Assembly (NCBI RefSeq): GCF_030503735.1
Contig: NZ_CP073096.1
Location: forward strand, 1-64,000
DNA: 64,000 nt
Source: Corynebacterium tuberculostearicum
GTDB taxonomy: Bacteria > Actinomycetota > Actinomycetes > Mycobacteriales > Mycobacteriaceae
Direction of reading: 5' to 3'
Of the stretch, positions 35,834-47,063 are shown piece after piece. The position numbers and the translations under genes were made by a program. The notes under the pieces are model-generated. The model worked only from the letters and a program-made list of their open reading frames with translations, was not told where the DNA came from and searched no databases. How positions within the stretch are numbered: the first letter of the stretch is position 1; each line of letters starts with the position of its first letter.

Positions 35834-37051
35834 GTGAGTCGGGACATGTTTGACACTATGAACAGTCCTAACCGCAATATGGCCATTGTCCGAGCAGTCC
35901 GTGAGCAAAAGCGCAGCCCGTCAAAGGTAGCTAAGCAATTTGGTATTTCCCGGCAGCGCGTCTATCAAATCCTCAACGCTTTCGACGCCGGCGGTGCCAA
36001 GGCTGTCGCGCCGAAATCACGTGCCCCACACACCCATCCACAGGCCGTGCCAGATAAGTTGCGGGCAGAAATTGTTACTATCCGTCGTCAACTAACGCGT
36101 CATGGGCTTGATGCAGGACCCGAGACTATTGCTTTTCACCTTGAAAGAGACGGAAAACGCAGCCCGTCTACGTCTACGATTCGACGCATCTTGGCCAAAG
36201 AGGGACTTATCATCCCGGAGCCGAAAAAGAAGCCTAAAAGCTCATTTATCCGCTTTGAAGCAGCCATGCCCAATGAATGCTGGCAGGCAGACATCACCCA
36301 TATCTTCCTAGCCGATGGCACCAGGGTTGACGTCCTAGATTTCCTCGATGACCACTCGCGCTACCTTTTATCGATTACCGCTGCCAGCTCTTTTACAGGC
36401 CCACAAGTAGCTGCTGAGCTTACTCGATTGATAACAACCTATGGTCCGCCAGCATCGACGCTTACAGATAACGGGTTAGTCTTTACTGCCCGCTTAGCTG
36501 GGCGTAAAGGCGGACGAAATGCTTTTGAAAAAGTCTTGAGTACGTACAAAATTCAGCAGAAAAACGGCCGCCCAGGCCACCCGCAAACGCAAGGGAAAAT
36601 TGAGAGATTCCACCAAACACTCAAAAAATGGATCACTGCCAGACCACCCGCGAAAACTATAGGTGAACTGCAAGAACAACTAGATGAATTTCGCGACTAC
36701 TACAACATTCACCGCCCTCACCGAGCGCTTGGCAGGCGCAGCCCGCACCACAGCTACACGACAGGACCCAAAGCCAGCCCAGGTGATAACCCAAAGCAAG
36801 AATGGCGCACCAGAAACGACATTGTCTGGGACAACGGCAAAGTCACTGTGCGCTACGCTGGCAAGCTTTTCCACTTAGGCATCGGTAGAGCCTTTAAGCG
36901 ACAAAAAGTCCTCATGGTCATAGCCGACAATCACGTCATCACATCACTAGCCGAAACCGGCGAAGTGATCACCGAGCACTACATCGACACAGCCCGCGAC
37001 TATCAAAGGCCCTACTGGAAACAAGGAGACCCGCCCCAAGCCACGAAATAA
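35834..37051 (+). CDS. IS481-family transposase (copy 2)
   Basis: 405 aa, identical in sequence to the protein at 6545-7762: HTH, DDE core (WQADITHIF, LTDNGLVF, GKIERFHQ) and C-terminal extension all intact. Confidence 0.95.
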   Translation: MSRDMFDTMNSPNRNMAIVRAVREQKRSPSKVAKQFGISRQRVYQILNAFDAGGAKAVAPKSRAPHTHPQAVPDKLRAEIVTIRRQLTRHGLDAGPETIAFHLERDGKRSPSTSTIRRILAKEGLIIPEPKKKPKSSFIRFEAAMPNECWQADITHIFLADGTRVDVLDFLDDHSRYLLSITAASSFTGPQVAAELTRLITTYGPPASTLTDNGLVFTARLAGRKGGRNAFEKVLSTYKIQQKNGRPGHPQTQGKIERFHQTLKKWITARPPAKTIGELQEQLDEFRDYYNIHRPHRALGRRSPHHSYTTGPKASPGDNPKQEWRTRNDIVWDNGKVTVRYAGKLFHLGIGRAFKRQKVLMVIADNHVITSLAETGEVITEHYIDTARDYQRPYWKQGDPPQATK

Positions 37052-37054
37052 AAG

Positions 37055-37096
37055 AAACCGGCACTCCAGAACAAAAAGCAACTGGAATGCCGGTTT
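37055..37096. terminator. Hairpin terminator inside the IS right end (copy 2)
   Basis: Same 15-bp stem as at 7766-7807; here it lies about 50 bp after the 3' end of tRNA-Gly and can end the tRNA transcript in place of the displaced hairpin at 35661-35695. Confidence 0.75.
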
Positions 37097-37144
37097 GTCA
37101 ACAATGTCGCGACTCATCTGTCAAACATGTCGCGACTCATAACA

Positions 37145-37160
37145 GTGGAGGGAATGACGG
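37145..37160. repeat. Target-site duplication, IS481 copy 2, right
   Basis: Exact copy of 35696-35711; this copy belongs to the intact tRNA-Gly gene. Confidence 0.9.
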
Positions 37161-37220
37161 GAATCGAACCCGCGTCTTCAGCTTGGAAGGCTGAGGTATT
37201 AGCCACTATACGACATTCCC
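37149..37220 (-). tRNA. tRNA-Gly (TCC)
   Basis: Cloverleaf on the - strand: acceptor GGGAATG/CATTCCC, anticodon stem CAGCCTTCCAAGCTG with anticodon TCC, T-arm GCGGG/CCCGT with TTCGATT, discriminator T as usual for tRNA-Gly. CCA is encoded at 37146-37148. IS481 copy 2 abuts the base after CCA. Confidence 0.95.
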
Positions 37221-37353
37221 ACAGAGCGCTATTGAAACGCTGCGCCATACTTTAGCGCACACAGGGTCAAAAAATAAAATGAGCAAGGCATAGGGAACTG
37301 AATGGCTGCGTCAACCGTTGGTTTAGCGAGACTAAACCTCGTTAAAGAAAGCG

Positions 37354-38163
37354 ATGATTTCTGTGAACTTTCTTCTTGTGGCAATCGTGCTCGGCGGTGG
37401 AGCTTGGCTATTTTCCTCGCGCACCTCCAAAAAGAAGCGCGAGGAGCGTGAAGCAACGCAGCTTGCGGACGCGCAGGCTGATGCCCGCCGGTGGATAGAA
37501 CGTCTCGGCGGCCAGGTAATGCAGATTTCTGGCACGGATACTGCTTCTCAGCAAGCGATGGCGGATGCCTCGGAGCGCTTTACCGCTGCGAATTCCGCAA
37601 TTGCGCAGGCGACGACCGTTAAACAGGCCAATCTGGCCCGTGAATCTGCATTGGAGGGAATGCATTACGTTAATGCCGCTCGCGAAATTATGGGTATTAA
37701 CCCGGGTCCGGAACTTCCTCCGCTGGAAGGGCAGCGCGCGGCTGGCAAGGTCACTGAAAAGCGCACGGTGGAAGCGAATGGTCAGCAGATTACTGCCTCT
37801 CCATATGCTTCGGCGGATACCCCGAACTACTACCCAGGTGGCACCGTGGCGGGGCGTCCGGTTCCCGCTGGTTGGTATTCCCGTCCGTGGTGGGCAGATG
37901 CTTTGCAAACCGGTGTGTGGATGATGGGCTACTCCATGATGTTTAATGCCCTCTTTTCTGGCATGTCCGGCGTCGGTTATTCCGCGGCAGCCGCGGAGAG
38001 CGGCGCTTGGGGCGGTCCCGATGAAATGGGCGGTGCCGACGGCGGCGATGCAGGCGACGCTGGCGATATGGGTGGCGGTGATGACGGTGGCGGTTTCTTT
38101 GACGGCCTGACGGATGGTGATGGTGACGGCTTCTTTGATGGAATGTTTGATTTCGATTTTTAG
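37354..38163 (+). CDS. Membrane-anchored protein with acidic Gly/Asp-rich tail
   Basis: 269 aa. N-terminal helix NFLLVAIVLGGGAWLF followed by a basic stop (SSRTSKKKREEREATQ), a long helical, Gln/Ala-rich segment that could be a coiled coil (about 35-115), a Pro/Tyr-rich part, a second hydrophobic stretch (WADALQTGVWMMGYSMMFNALFSGMSGVGYSA), and a tail of Gly and Asp ending in aromatic-acidic repeats (FFDGL, FFDGM, FDFDF). The tail contains DGDGDGFFD, which fits the calcium-binding DxDxDGxxD loop. I do not recognise a functional family; corynebacterial genomes carry similar proteins of unknown role. Confidence 0.7.
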   Translation: MISVNFLLVAIVLGGGAWLFSSRTSKKKREEREATQLADAQADARRWIERLGGQVMQISGTDTASQQAMADASERFTAANSAIAQATTVKQANLARESALEGMHYVNAAREIMGINPGPELPPLEGQRAAGKVTEKRTVEANGQQITASPYASADTPNYYPGGTVAGRPVPAGWYSRPWWADALQTGVWMMGYSMMFNALFSGMSGVGYSAAAAESGAWGGPDEMGGADGGDAGDAGDMGGGDDGGGFFDGLTDGDGDGFFDGMFDFDF

Positions 38164-38297
38164 TCGGAAACCTGTCAAAAATGCCCGCTAGGCTGCGGAG
38201 ATACCGTTTAATGGGGGTCCGTTTAGGAGATTTAAAACGGACACGGTACACTGTCTCAGGTATGCAACGCAGCCAAGGCAACTTGGTGGCCTACATA

Positions 38298-38371
38298 CGG
38301 GGCGTGGCGCAGTTTGGTAGCGCACCTGCTTTGGGAGCAGGGGGTCGCAGGTTCAAATCCTGTCGCCCCGA
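38298..38371 (+). tRNA. tRNA-Pro (TGG)
   Basis: Cloverleaf on +: acceptor CGGGGCG/CGCCCCG, anticodon stem CCTGC/GCAGG with loop TTTGGGA (anticodon TGG), T-loop TTCAAAT, discriminator A. CCA not encoded. Confidence 0.95.
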
Positions 38372-38376
38372 CGTAT

Positions 38377-38420
38377 GGGGGTCTGGAAATGACCTAATAA
38401 GGATTTCCGGACCCCCTTTA
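38377..38420 (+). terminator. Terminator of tRNA-Pro
   Basis: 14-bp stem GGGGGTCTGGAAAT/ATTTCCGGACCCCC with one G-U pair, loop of 12 nt, then TTTA. Lies 6 bp after the tRNA and 40 bp before tig. Confidence 0.85.
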
Positions 38421-38461
38421 AGTTTATGTACGTAAAACAATGAAGCCAGGGAGATTCACTC

Positions 38462-39820
38462 GTGAAGACCACCGTAGACAAGCTGAGCGATACCCGCGTT
38501 AAGCTCACCGTCAACGTTCCGTTTGCGGAGCTGGACCAGGAAATCGATCAGGCTTACGCGGCAATCGCACAGCAGGTTTCTATTCCAGGTTTCCGTAAGG
38601 GCAAGGCACCGCGCCAGCTTATTGACGCTCGCTTCGGCCGCGGCCCCATCCTGGAGCAGGTTGTCAATGACATGCTGCCTTCCCGCTACGAGCAGGCAGT
38701 GAAGGAAAACGATCTGAAGGTCATCGGCCAGCCGGACGTTGATATCTCCAAGATCGAGGACAAGGACTTTGTGGAATTTACCGCAGAGGTTGATATCCGC
38801 CCAGAGTTCGAGGTTCCGGACTTTTCCAAGATCTCCGTTACCGTTCCGGCCCTGAAGGCTGACGAAGAGGACGTCGATAAGGCTCTGGAGGAGCTGGCTG
38901 AACGCTTTGGTGAGCTTAAGGACACCAAGCGCAAGATGAAGACCGGTGACTATGCCGTTATCGATATCACTGCTGAGATTGACGGCGAGAAGATCGAGGA
39001 CGCCTCTACCGAGGGTCTGTCCTACCGCATCGGTGACGATGACCTCATCAAGGGCTTGGATACCGCCCTGCGCGGCATGAAGACCGGTGAGGACAACGAG
39101 TTCACCTCCACCATTCAGTCTGGCGAGCACAAGGACGAAGAGGCCACCATCAAGGTCCACGTTCAGCAGTCCAAGGAGCGCAAGCTGCCAGCTATGGACG
39201 ATGAGTTTGCTCAGATGGCTTCCGAGTTCGACACCATGGACGAGCTGCGCGAATCCACCAAGACTCAGGTGGAGGAGACCAAGAAGGCCGAGCAGGCGGC
39301 ACAAATCCGCGATGAGGTTCTGAAGTCTGCACTGTCTGAGGTTGAGTTCGAGCTGCCGCAGTCCGTTGTAGATGAGCAGGCTCACTCCCAGCTGCACCAG
39401 ATCTTGGGCCAGCTGGCTCACGACGAGAAGGCTTTGGCTCAGCTGCTCGAGGCACAGGGAACTTCCCGTGAAGAGTTTGATAAGCAGACCCGCGAGCAGG
39501 CGGAAGAGTCCGTCCGCACCCAGCTATTCCTCGACGCCGTGGCGGAGCAGGAAGAGCCGGAAGTCTCCCAGCAGGAGCTGACCGACCACATCCTGTTTAC
39601 CGCACAGTCCTACGGCATGGATCCGAACCAGTTCATCCAACAGCTGCAGTCCAACGGACAGATTGCCAACCTCTTCTCTGACGTGCGCCGTGGCAAGGCA
39701 CTGGCTGCCGCTATCTGCCGCACCACCGTTAAGGATGAAGAGGGCAACGACGTGGACGTTGACCAGTACTTCGGTGAAATCGAAGAAGAGGACGCTGCAG
39801 AAGCTTCCGAGGAGAAGTAA
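38462..39820 (+). CDS. tig: Trigger factor
   Basis: 452 aa ribosome-bound chaperone and prolyl isomerase. Ribosome-binding domain with the [12 protein letters not shown] signature near residue 40, PPIase domain ([21 protein letters not shown] ... [21 protein letters not shown]), and helical C-terminal arms; ends in an acidic tail ([14 protein letters not shown]). GTG start after a GGGAG site. In C. glutamicum tig is directly followed by clpP1-clpP2; here about 5.7 kb of other genes intervene. Confidence 0.96.
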   Translation: MKTTVDKLSDTRVKLTVNVPFAELDQEIDQAYAAIAQQVSIPGFRKGKAPRQLIDARFGRGPILEQVVNDMLPSRYEQAVKENDLKVIGQPDVDISKIEDKDFVEFTAEVDIRPEFEVPDFSKISVTVPALKADEEDVDKALEELAERFGELKDTKRKMKTGDYAVIDITAEIDGEKIEDASTEGLSYRIGDDDLIKGLDTALRGMKTGEDNEFTSTIQSGEHKDEEATIKVHVQQSKERKLPAMDDEFAQMASEFDTMDELRESTKTQVEETKKAEQAAQIRDEVLKSALSEVEFELPQSVVDEQAHSQLHQILGQLAHDEKALAQLLEAQGTSREEFDKQTREQAEESVRTQLFLDAVAEQEEPEVSQQELTDHILFTAQSYGMDPNQFIQQLQSNGQIANLFSDVRRGKALAAAICRTTVKDEEGNDVDVDQYFGEIEEEDAAEASEEK

Positions 39821-39871
39821 TCTCCCGCTTGTAACGCGCTGCTGCCACATGTGTGGTGGCGAGCGCGCATG

Positions 39872-39918
39872 AAACCCCGGATTCAGGTAACTCAAGGATG
39901 AGCCTGAATCCGGGGTTT
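39872..39918 (+). terminator. Terminator after tig
   Basis: AAACCCCGGATTCAGG pairs with CCTGAATCCGGGGTTT around a 15-nt loop; a short T-rich stretch follows. About 50 bp after the tig stop. Confidence 0.85.
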
Positions 39919-39993
39919 GTGTCATTGTGAACGCCCTCTAGGAGTCTTTGAGTACTTCGAAGAGGGCGTGATGTGTGTTGGCTGGGGATACCG

Positions 39994-40575
39994 CTAGCCG
40001 TTCTTGGCTCTAAAGGCCTCGTCGGTCAACTGCAGGAAGCGCATAACGTAATCCTTGACAAAGTCTGCGGTACGTTGATTGAGATGTCCGGACTCTTCGA
40101 AAAGGGTGGGGGATTGGCCCAGAAATACTTCGGGCTGACCAGGGAGCGGCATGTCGAAGTAGGACAGAGCGAGGCGAAGGTTCTTCTGTGAACTGTAGCC
40201 GCCCATGCGGCCTACAGAGTGGCTAATGATACCTACGGGAAGGTTCTTCCACGCCACATCTGAGTTGGGTTTAGAGCCGATGTCCACTGCGTTTTTGAGG
40301 CAGGCAGGGATAGTGCGGTTGTTCTCTGGCGTAATGAAGAGGATCCCGCTCGAGTTCTTGATGGTCTCGCGAAAGGTGGTGTACTCAGCCGGAGTGGGCT
40401 TGTCCGTGACGGCGGGGTCATCGTAGTCGAAGTCATAGAGCGGCAAGTCACGGATTTCCACGATGTTTGCCTCGTAGCCTTCAGGGATCATCGTGAGCAC
40501 CTCGTGTGCAATCTTGCGTGCAAATGACTCTCGGCGCAGGCTGCCGACGATAACGCTGATACGTGGGGTGGTCAT
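39994..40575 (-). CDS. NAD(P)H-dependent FMN reductase
   Basis: 193 aa flavodoxin-like quinone/FMN reductase: ISVIVGSLRRESFARKIA phosphate loop, EIRDLPLYDFD, LFITPENNRTIPACLKNAVDIGSK (the usual PEYNxS-type loop, here with NNRT) and AFRAKNG end. It follows the nrd genes on the same strand after a 300-bp gap holding a broken gene. Such a reductase could supply electrons to the flavodoxin NrdI, but that link is only inference from position. Confidence 0.85.
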   Translation of the reverse strand: MTTPRISVIVGSLRRESFARKIAHEVLTMIPEGYEANIVEIRDLPLYDFDYDDPAVTDKPTPAEYTTFRETIKNSSGILFITPENNRTIPACLKNAVDIGSKPNSDVAWKNLPVGIISHSVGRMGGYSSQKNLRLALSYFDMPLPGQPEVFLGQSPTLFEESGHLNQRTADFVKDYVMRFLQLTDEAFRAKNG

Positions 40576-40627
40576 GGTAAACCTTCTTTCTTAGTTGGGT
40601 GTAGGGAGACGTGGTCAAGGAAGAAAA

Positions 40628-40870
40628 GGCTTGCAGCCAAAGGCCGGTGGTGGGCCGGCAGCGTGGGCGGCGGTGAGGAAGCCATCTACTTTGTCTCCTT
40701 CTTCATGGCGGAAGTACAGTTCGATGAGTCCTAGAAGCCCCCCCGAGGACGGCCTCTCGTGCGGCGGATGTATTCAACAGCCGCATGGCTGCGGGTTGGT
40801 TTCCTTCGCGGATGGCTTCAAACAGCGCGATGGTCTCAAGCCAGCTTCCTTGGTCCGGTCGCGGAAAAGG
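40628..40870 (-). pseudogene. Broken gene or frameshifted small ORF downstream of nrdF
   Basis: On the - strand, ETIALFEAIREGNQPAAMRLL leads into a run of seven G (near 40740). With six G the frame would go on as LLGLIELYFRHEEGDKVDGF and end about 25 residues later at a stop; with seven it drifts into another frame. I do not recognise the family and there is no clear start, so it is either a 3' remnant or a real gene with a phase-variable or misread G tract. It fills the 300-bp space between nrdF and the FMN reductase. Confidence 0.4.
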
Positions 40871-40871
40871 T

Positions 40872-44145
<3,274 letters not shown>

Positions 44146-44195
44146 TGTGTTTTCCAATCTGTGTGATGCGGATGTGTTCTTCATCTTGTGGGGGA

Positions 44196-44633
44196 TTAAT
44201 GGGGTGTCATCGTTAGCTGCTTTTGCTGCTCCCAAAACTTCTGAAGGCCCTGCTTTACGGCGGCGATGTCCTTCTGGGTGCCGAGAAGCTCGAAGTGATA
44301 CAGCTCCGGTACGTGGCACTTGGCGGAAATGATGCGTCCGGCGACGCAGTAAGCACTTCCGAAGTTGGTATTCCCTGAGGTAATAACGCCCCGGATAAAG
44401 GAGCGGTTGATTGGGTCATTGAGGAAGTCGATGACCTGTTTGGGGACGGCGCGTTTGAGCGAGCCGCCGCCGTAGGTGGGAACGATGAGTACGTACGGGT
44501 GTGAAACCTGGATCATCCCGGTTTTCTTGGGGCGCAGTGGAATGCGCACCGCGGGTCTATCTAAGCGTTCGACGAATCTTTTCGTGTTCTCTGAAACGCT
44601 GGAAAAGTACACCAAATCTGGTGAGTCTGACAT
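44196..44633 (-). CDS. nrdI: NrdI flavodoxin
   Basis: 145 aa. [18 protein letters not shown] is the FMN phosphate loop, [10 protein letters not shown] the second FMN loop, and [18 protein letters not shown] the third, all typical of NrdI. NrdI makes the oxidant used to activate NrdF: it is needed for Mn-type class Ib and for DOPA formation in class Ie. Start set at 44633 ([12 protein letters not shown]). No nrdH (glutaredoxin-like) gene lies in this cluster; electrons for NrdE must come from elsewhere. Confidence 0.92.
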   Translation of the reverse strand: MSDSPDLVYFSSVSENTKRFVERLDRPAVRIPLRPKKTGMIQVSHPYVLIVPTYGGGSLKRAVPKQVIDFLNDPINRSFIRGVITSGNTNFGSAYCVAGRIISAKCHVPELYHFELLGTQKDIAAVKQGLQKFWEQQKQLTMTPH

Positions 44634-44693
44634 GGCAATCCTGCTCATCCTGGCCTTAGCCATAAGTGGGGTAGGTGATATTCGAAAAGACTA

Positions 44694-44711
44694 ACTACGC
44701 AATGCCGTAGT
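44694..44711. promoter_or_regulatory. Operator dyad 1 upstream of nrdIEF
   Basis: ACTACG-N6(CAATGC)-CGTAGT, perfect 18-bp dyad. Lies 61 bp before the nrdI start and after the end of the MntR-like gene. Confidence 0.65.
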
Positions 44712-44715
44712 TGCA

Positions 44716-44733
44716 ACTACGGTCTATCGTAGT
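44716..44733. promoter_or_regulatory. Operator dyad 2 upstream of nrdIEF
   Basis: ACTACG-N6(GTCTAT)-CGTAGT, same arms as dyad 1 and separated from it by TGCA, so centres are 22 bp (two helical turns) apart. The central arms together with TGCA form a further 16-bp palindrome CGTAGTTGCAACTACG. Confidence 0.65.
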
Positions 44734-44778
44734 TTTGAAAAGGGCAGGTGAGAGCAGGATTAATGCAAAGGGGAATGT

Positions 44779-45459
44779 CTAAAGGTTGTGGTGTGCTACA
44801 AACACTGCGTCGGTAGCTGGGCGTCCAAGTACTACCCACTGAGTGCCGCCGGCCACCTGTATTTCGAGAGAATCTGAAAAGGGCGCTCCCTCGCGCGTGC
44901 TAAGAACAGCCCCAGTGACAATGCCGCGCTCTTCAAGGAACTTCAGCAGTTGTGGGTCGGAATCAGAAATGCGTTCCACGGTCACCTGCGATTGTGCACC
45001 GCTGTCGGTGAGGCGATGCGCACTGGGGATGGTGATCTGTCCATCAACCGTAGGGATAGGATCGCCGTGCGGATCCCTAGTGGGGTAATCAAGGAACTTA
45101 TCCACACGTTCTATGAGCATGTCAGACACCGCGTGTTCGAGATTTTCGGCTTCATTATGGACTTCGTCCCAGGTGTAGCCCAATGCTTGAACCAAAAAAG
45201 ACTCAAGCAATCGGTGACGGCGCACCATGACCAATGCGTACTGCCTGCCAAGTTCGGTTAACTCCACAGAGCCATAGGGCGTGTGTGACACGAGCCTTTG
45301 CTTCGCCATTTTGCGCACTGCATCGGAAACCGAGGAGAGCTTGAGTCCCAGCTGTTTCGCTATAAGCGTGGCGGTAACGGGCTCGGATGACCATTCCTTT
45401 AGCCCCCAGATAGCTTTCAAATAGTTCTGGGTACTGGTGGACAGCTCGGAAACAGACAT
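44779..45459 (-). CDS. DtxR/MntR-family metal-dependent repressor, manganese type
   Basis: 226 aa: winged HTH (TATLIAKQLGLKLSSVSDAVRKMAKQRLVSHTPYGSVELTELG), dimer/metal domain and a C-terminal SH3-like domain (GAVLSTREGAPFSDSLEIQV). Metal residues by alignment with DtxR: H82, E86, H101, E108, H109 are kept, while the DtxR Cys102 position is E105 and the Met10 position is N12. Glu at the Cys position is what Mn-specific MntR has. It lies directly upstream of nrdIEF on the same strand with two operator dyads between, so repression of the reductase by Mn is the natural inference. Confidence 0.85.
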   Translation of the reverse strand: MSVSELSTSTQNYLKAIWGLKEWSSEPVTATLIAKQLGLKLSSVSDAVRKMAKQRLVSHTPYGSVELTELGRQYALVMVRRHRLLESFLVQALGYTWDEVHNEAENLEHAVSDMLIERVDKFLDYPTRDPHGDPIPTVDGQITIPSAHRLTDSGAQSQVTVERISDSDPQLLKFLEERGIVTGAVLSTREGAPFSDSLEIQVAGGTQWVVLGRPATDAVFVAHHNL

Positions 45460-45597
45460 GAGTAAATGTTAACCCAGCTTCCGTGTGCGCCTTTGGCGCT
45501 GTGGCCCAACGCTCATAGCGAACAGAGGCCAAGTTTGAGAGGAATGCCGGTAAGGTGGGGCCAGTTAAAGCATTCTTCACTTGAAGGAGAACCACTA

Positions 45598-46197
45598 ATG
45601 TCTGAGAAGATTTCAATGAACTCGTCGTCTACGGGTATGAATCTGAGCGATAGCGTGTACGAGCGCCTGTTGCGCGAGCGCATTATCTTCCTGGGAACCC
45701 AGGTCGATGATGAGATTGCGAACAAGCTGTGCGCCCAGATCCTCCTGCTGTCCGCCGAGGACCCCACTCGCGATATCTCGCTTTACATCAACTCCCCGGG
45801 TGGCTCAGTTACGGCCGGCATGGCCATCTACGACACCATGAAGTACTCGCCTTGCGATATCGCTACCTATGGCATGGGCTTGGCAGCTTCCATGGGTCAG
45901 TTCCTGCTTTCCGGCGGAACTAAGGGCAAGCGCTTCGCACTGCCGCACGCACGCATTATGATGCACCAGCCTTCTGCTGGTGTTGGCGGTACTGCTGCAG
46001 ACATCGCTATCCAGGCTGAGCAGTTTGCACAAACAAAGCGTGAGATGGCCGAGCTTATTGCGGAGCACACTGGCCAGACCTTTGAGCAGATCACTAAGGA
46101 CTCTGACCGTGACCGTTGGATGACTGCACAGCAGGCTAAAGAATACGGCATTGTTGACCACGTCATCGAGTCCGTTAACGGCCCTCTGAGCAACTAG
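45598..46197 (+). CDS. clpP1: ATP-dependent Clp protease proteolytic subunit 1
   Basis: 199 aa serine protease. Catalytic Ser98 in [10 protein letters not shown], His123 in MMHQPSAG, Asp in the KDSDRDRWM segment. GAAGGAGA precedes the ATG at 45598; the longer frame to 45466 has no site and no similarity. Forms a mixed tetradecamer with ClpP2, as in other actinobacteria, and works with ClpX (present at 51995) and ClpC. 20 bp before clpP2, same operon. Confidence 0.96.
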   Translation: MSEKISMNSSSTGMNLSDSVYERLLRERIIFLGTQVDDEIANKLCAQILLLSAEDPTRDISLYINSPGGSVTAGMAIYDTMKYSPCDIATYGMGLAASMGQFLLSGGTKGKRFALPHARIMMHQPSAGVGGTAADIAIQAEQFAQTKREMAELIAEHTGQTFEQITKDSDRDRWMTAQQAKEYGIVDHVIESVNGPLSN

Positions 46198-46217
46198 GGA
46201 ATAAGGAGAAAATCACT

Positions 46218-46841
46218 ATGAATCAACCTCAGATGCCAAATTCCCGCTACGTTCTGCCGTCCTTCATTGAGCAGTCCGCACAGGGCACCAAGGAAACCAA
46301 CCCATATTCCAAGCTCTTTGAAGAGCGCATCATCTTCTTGGGCACCCAGGTGGATGACACCTCTGCTAATGACATCATGGCGCAGCTGCTGGTCCTAGAA
46401 AGCCAGGATCCGGACCGCGATATCACCATGTACATCAATTCGCCGGGTGGTTCTTTTACCGCGTTGATGGCTATCTATGACACCATGCGCTACGTGCGTC
46501 CTGACGTTCAGACCGTGTGCTTGGGTCAGGCCGCTTCTGCAGCAGCCGTGCTTTTGGCTGCGGGTGCACCGGGCAAGCGCGCAGCGCTGCCTAACTCCCG
46601 CGTGCTCATCCACCAGCCAGCAACCCAAGGCACTCAGGGCCAGGTTTCTGACTTGGAGATTCAGGCCGCTGAGATTGAGCGTATGCGCAAGCTGATGGAA
46701 ACTACGTTGTCGGAGCACACCGGCCGTACCGCAGAGCAGATCCGCATCGATACCGATCGCGATAAGATTCTGACTGCTGAGGAAGCCGTTGAATACGGCA
46801 TCATCGATACGGTCTTTGGGTACCGCAAACTCAACGCTTAG
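46218..46841 (+). CDS. clpP2: ATP-dependent Clp protease proteolytic subunit 2
   Basis: 207 aa. Catalytic Ser107 in CLGQAASAAA, His132 in LIHQPATQG and Asp in RIDTDRDKIL. The N-terminus (YVLPSFIEQSAQGTKETNPYSKLFEERIIFLG) is the ClpP2 form. AAGGAG before the start; cotranscribed with clpP1. Confidence 0.96.
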   Translation: MNQPQMPNSRYVLPSFIEQSAQGTKETNPYSKLFEERIIFLGTQVDDTSANDIMAQLLVLESQDPDRDITMYINSPGGSFTALMAIYDTMRYVRPDVQTVCLGQAASAAAVLLAAGAPGKRAALPNSRVLIHQPATQGTQGQVSDLEIQAAEIERMRKLMETTLSEHTGRTAEQIRIDTDRDKILTAEEAVEYGIIDTVFGYRKLNA

Positions 46842-46864
46842 GACGGGATAGAACGTCCCATAAA

Positions 46865-46904
46865 GCCCTGCCCTGCAGCCAAACTTGAGCTGCGGGCAGG
46901 GCCC
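46865..46904 (+). terminator. Terminator after clpP2
   Basis: GCCCTGCCCTGCAGC pairs with GCTGCGGGCAGGGC; then CCTTTGCGTTTT. Confidence 0.85.
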
Positions 46905-47063
46905 TTTGCGTTTTCTGCTGCTTGGAGGGCTTTCTCCCTGCACCCGAATGGGGTGAAGCTCGAAGAGAAATTTCTGCAGGTCGTTAGGTTTATTTCTATC
47001 GTGCGACACTAAACCTATAGCGTCGGATTTGTGATTTAGAACTCCGAATGGTCAGATAATCTT

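Larger units (their letters stand above)
35712..37144 (+). mobile_element. IS481-family insertion sequence, copy 2 (1433 bp)
   Basis: Same length, ends and end repeats as copy 1 (6423-7855), constant offset of 29,289 bp and no difference found by eye, so the transposition is recent. Same orientation on the chromosome and the same orientation relative to its tRNA target: the element's right end touches the tRNA 3' end. Confidence 0.93.

Noticed and set aside
44694..44733. NrdR boxes upstream of nrdIEF
   Set aside because: The repeats are ACTACG dyads without the AT-rich ACAnnATATnTTGT-like core of NrdR boxes.
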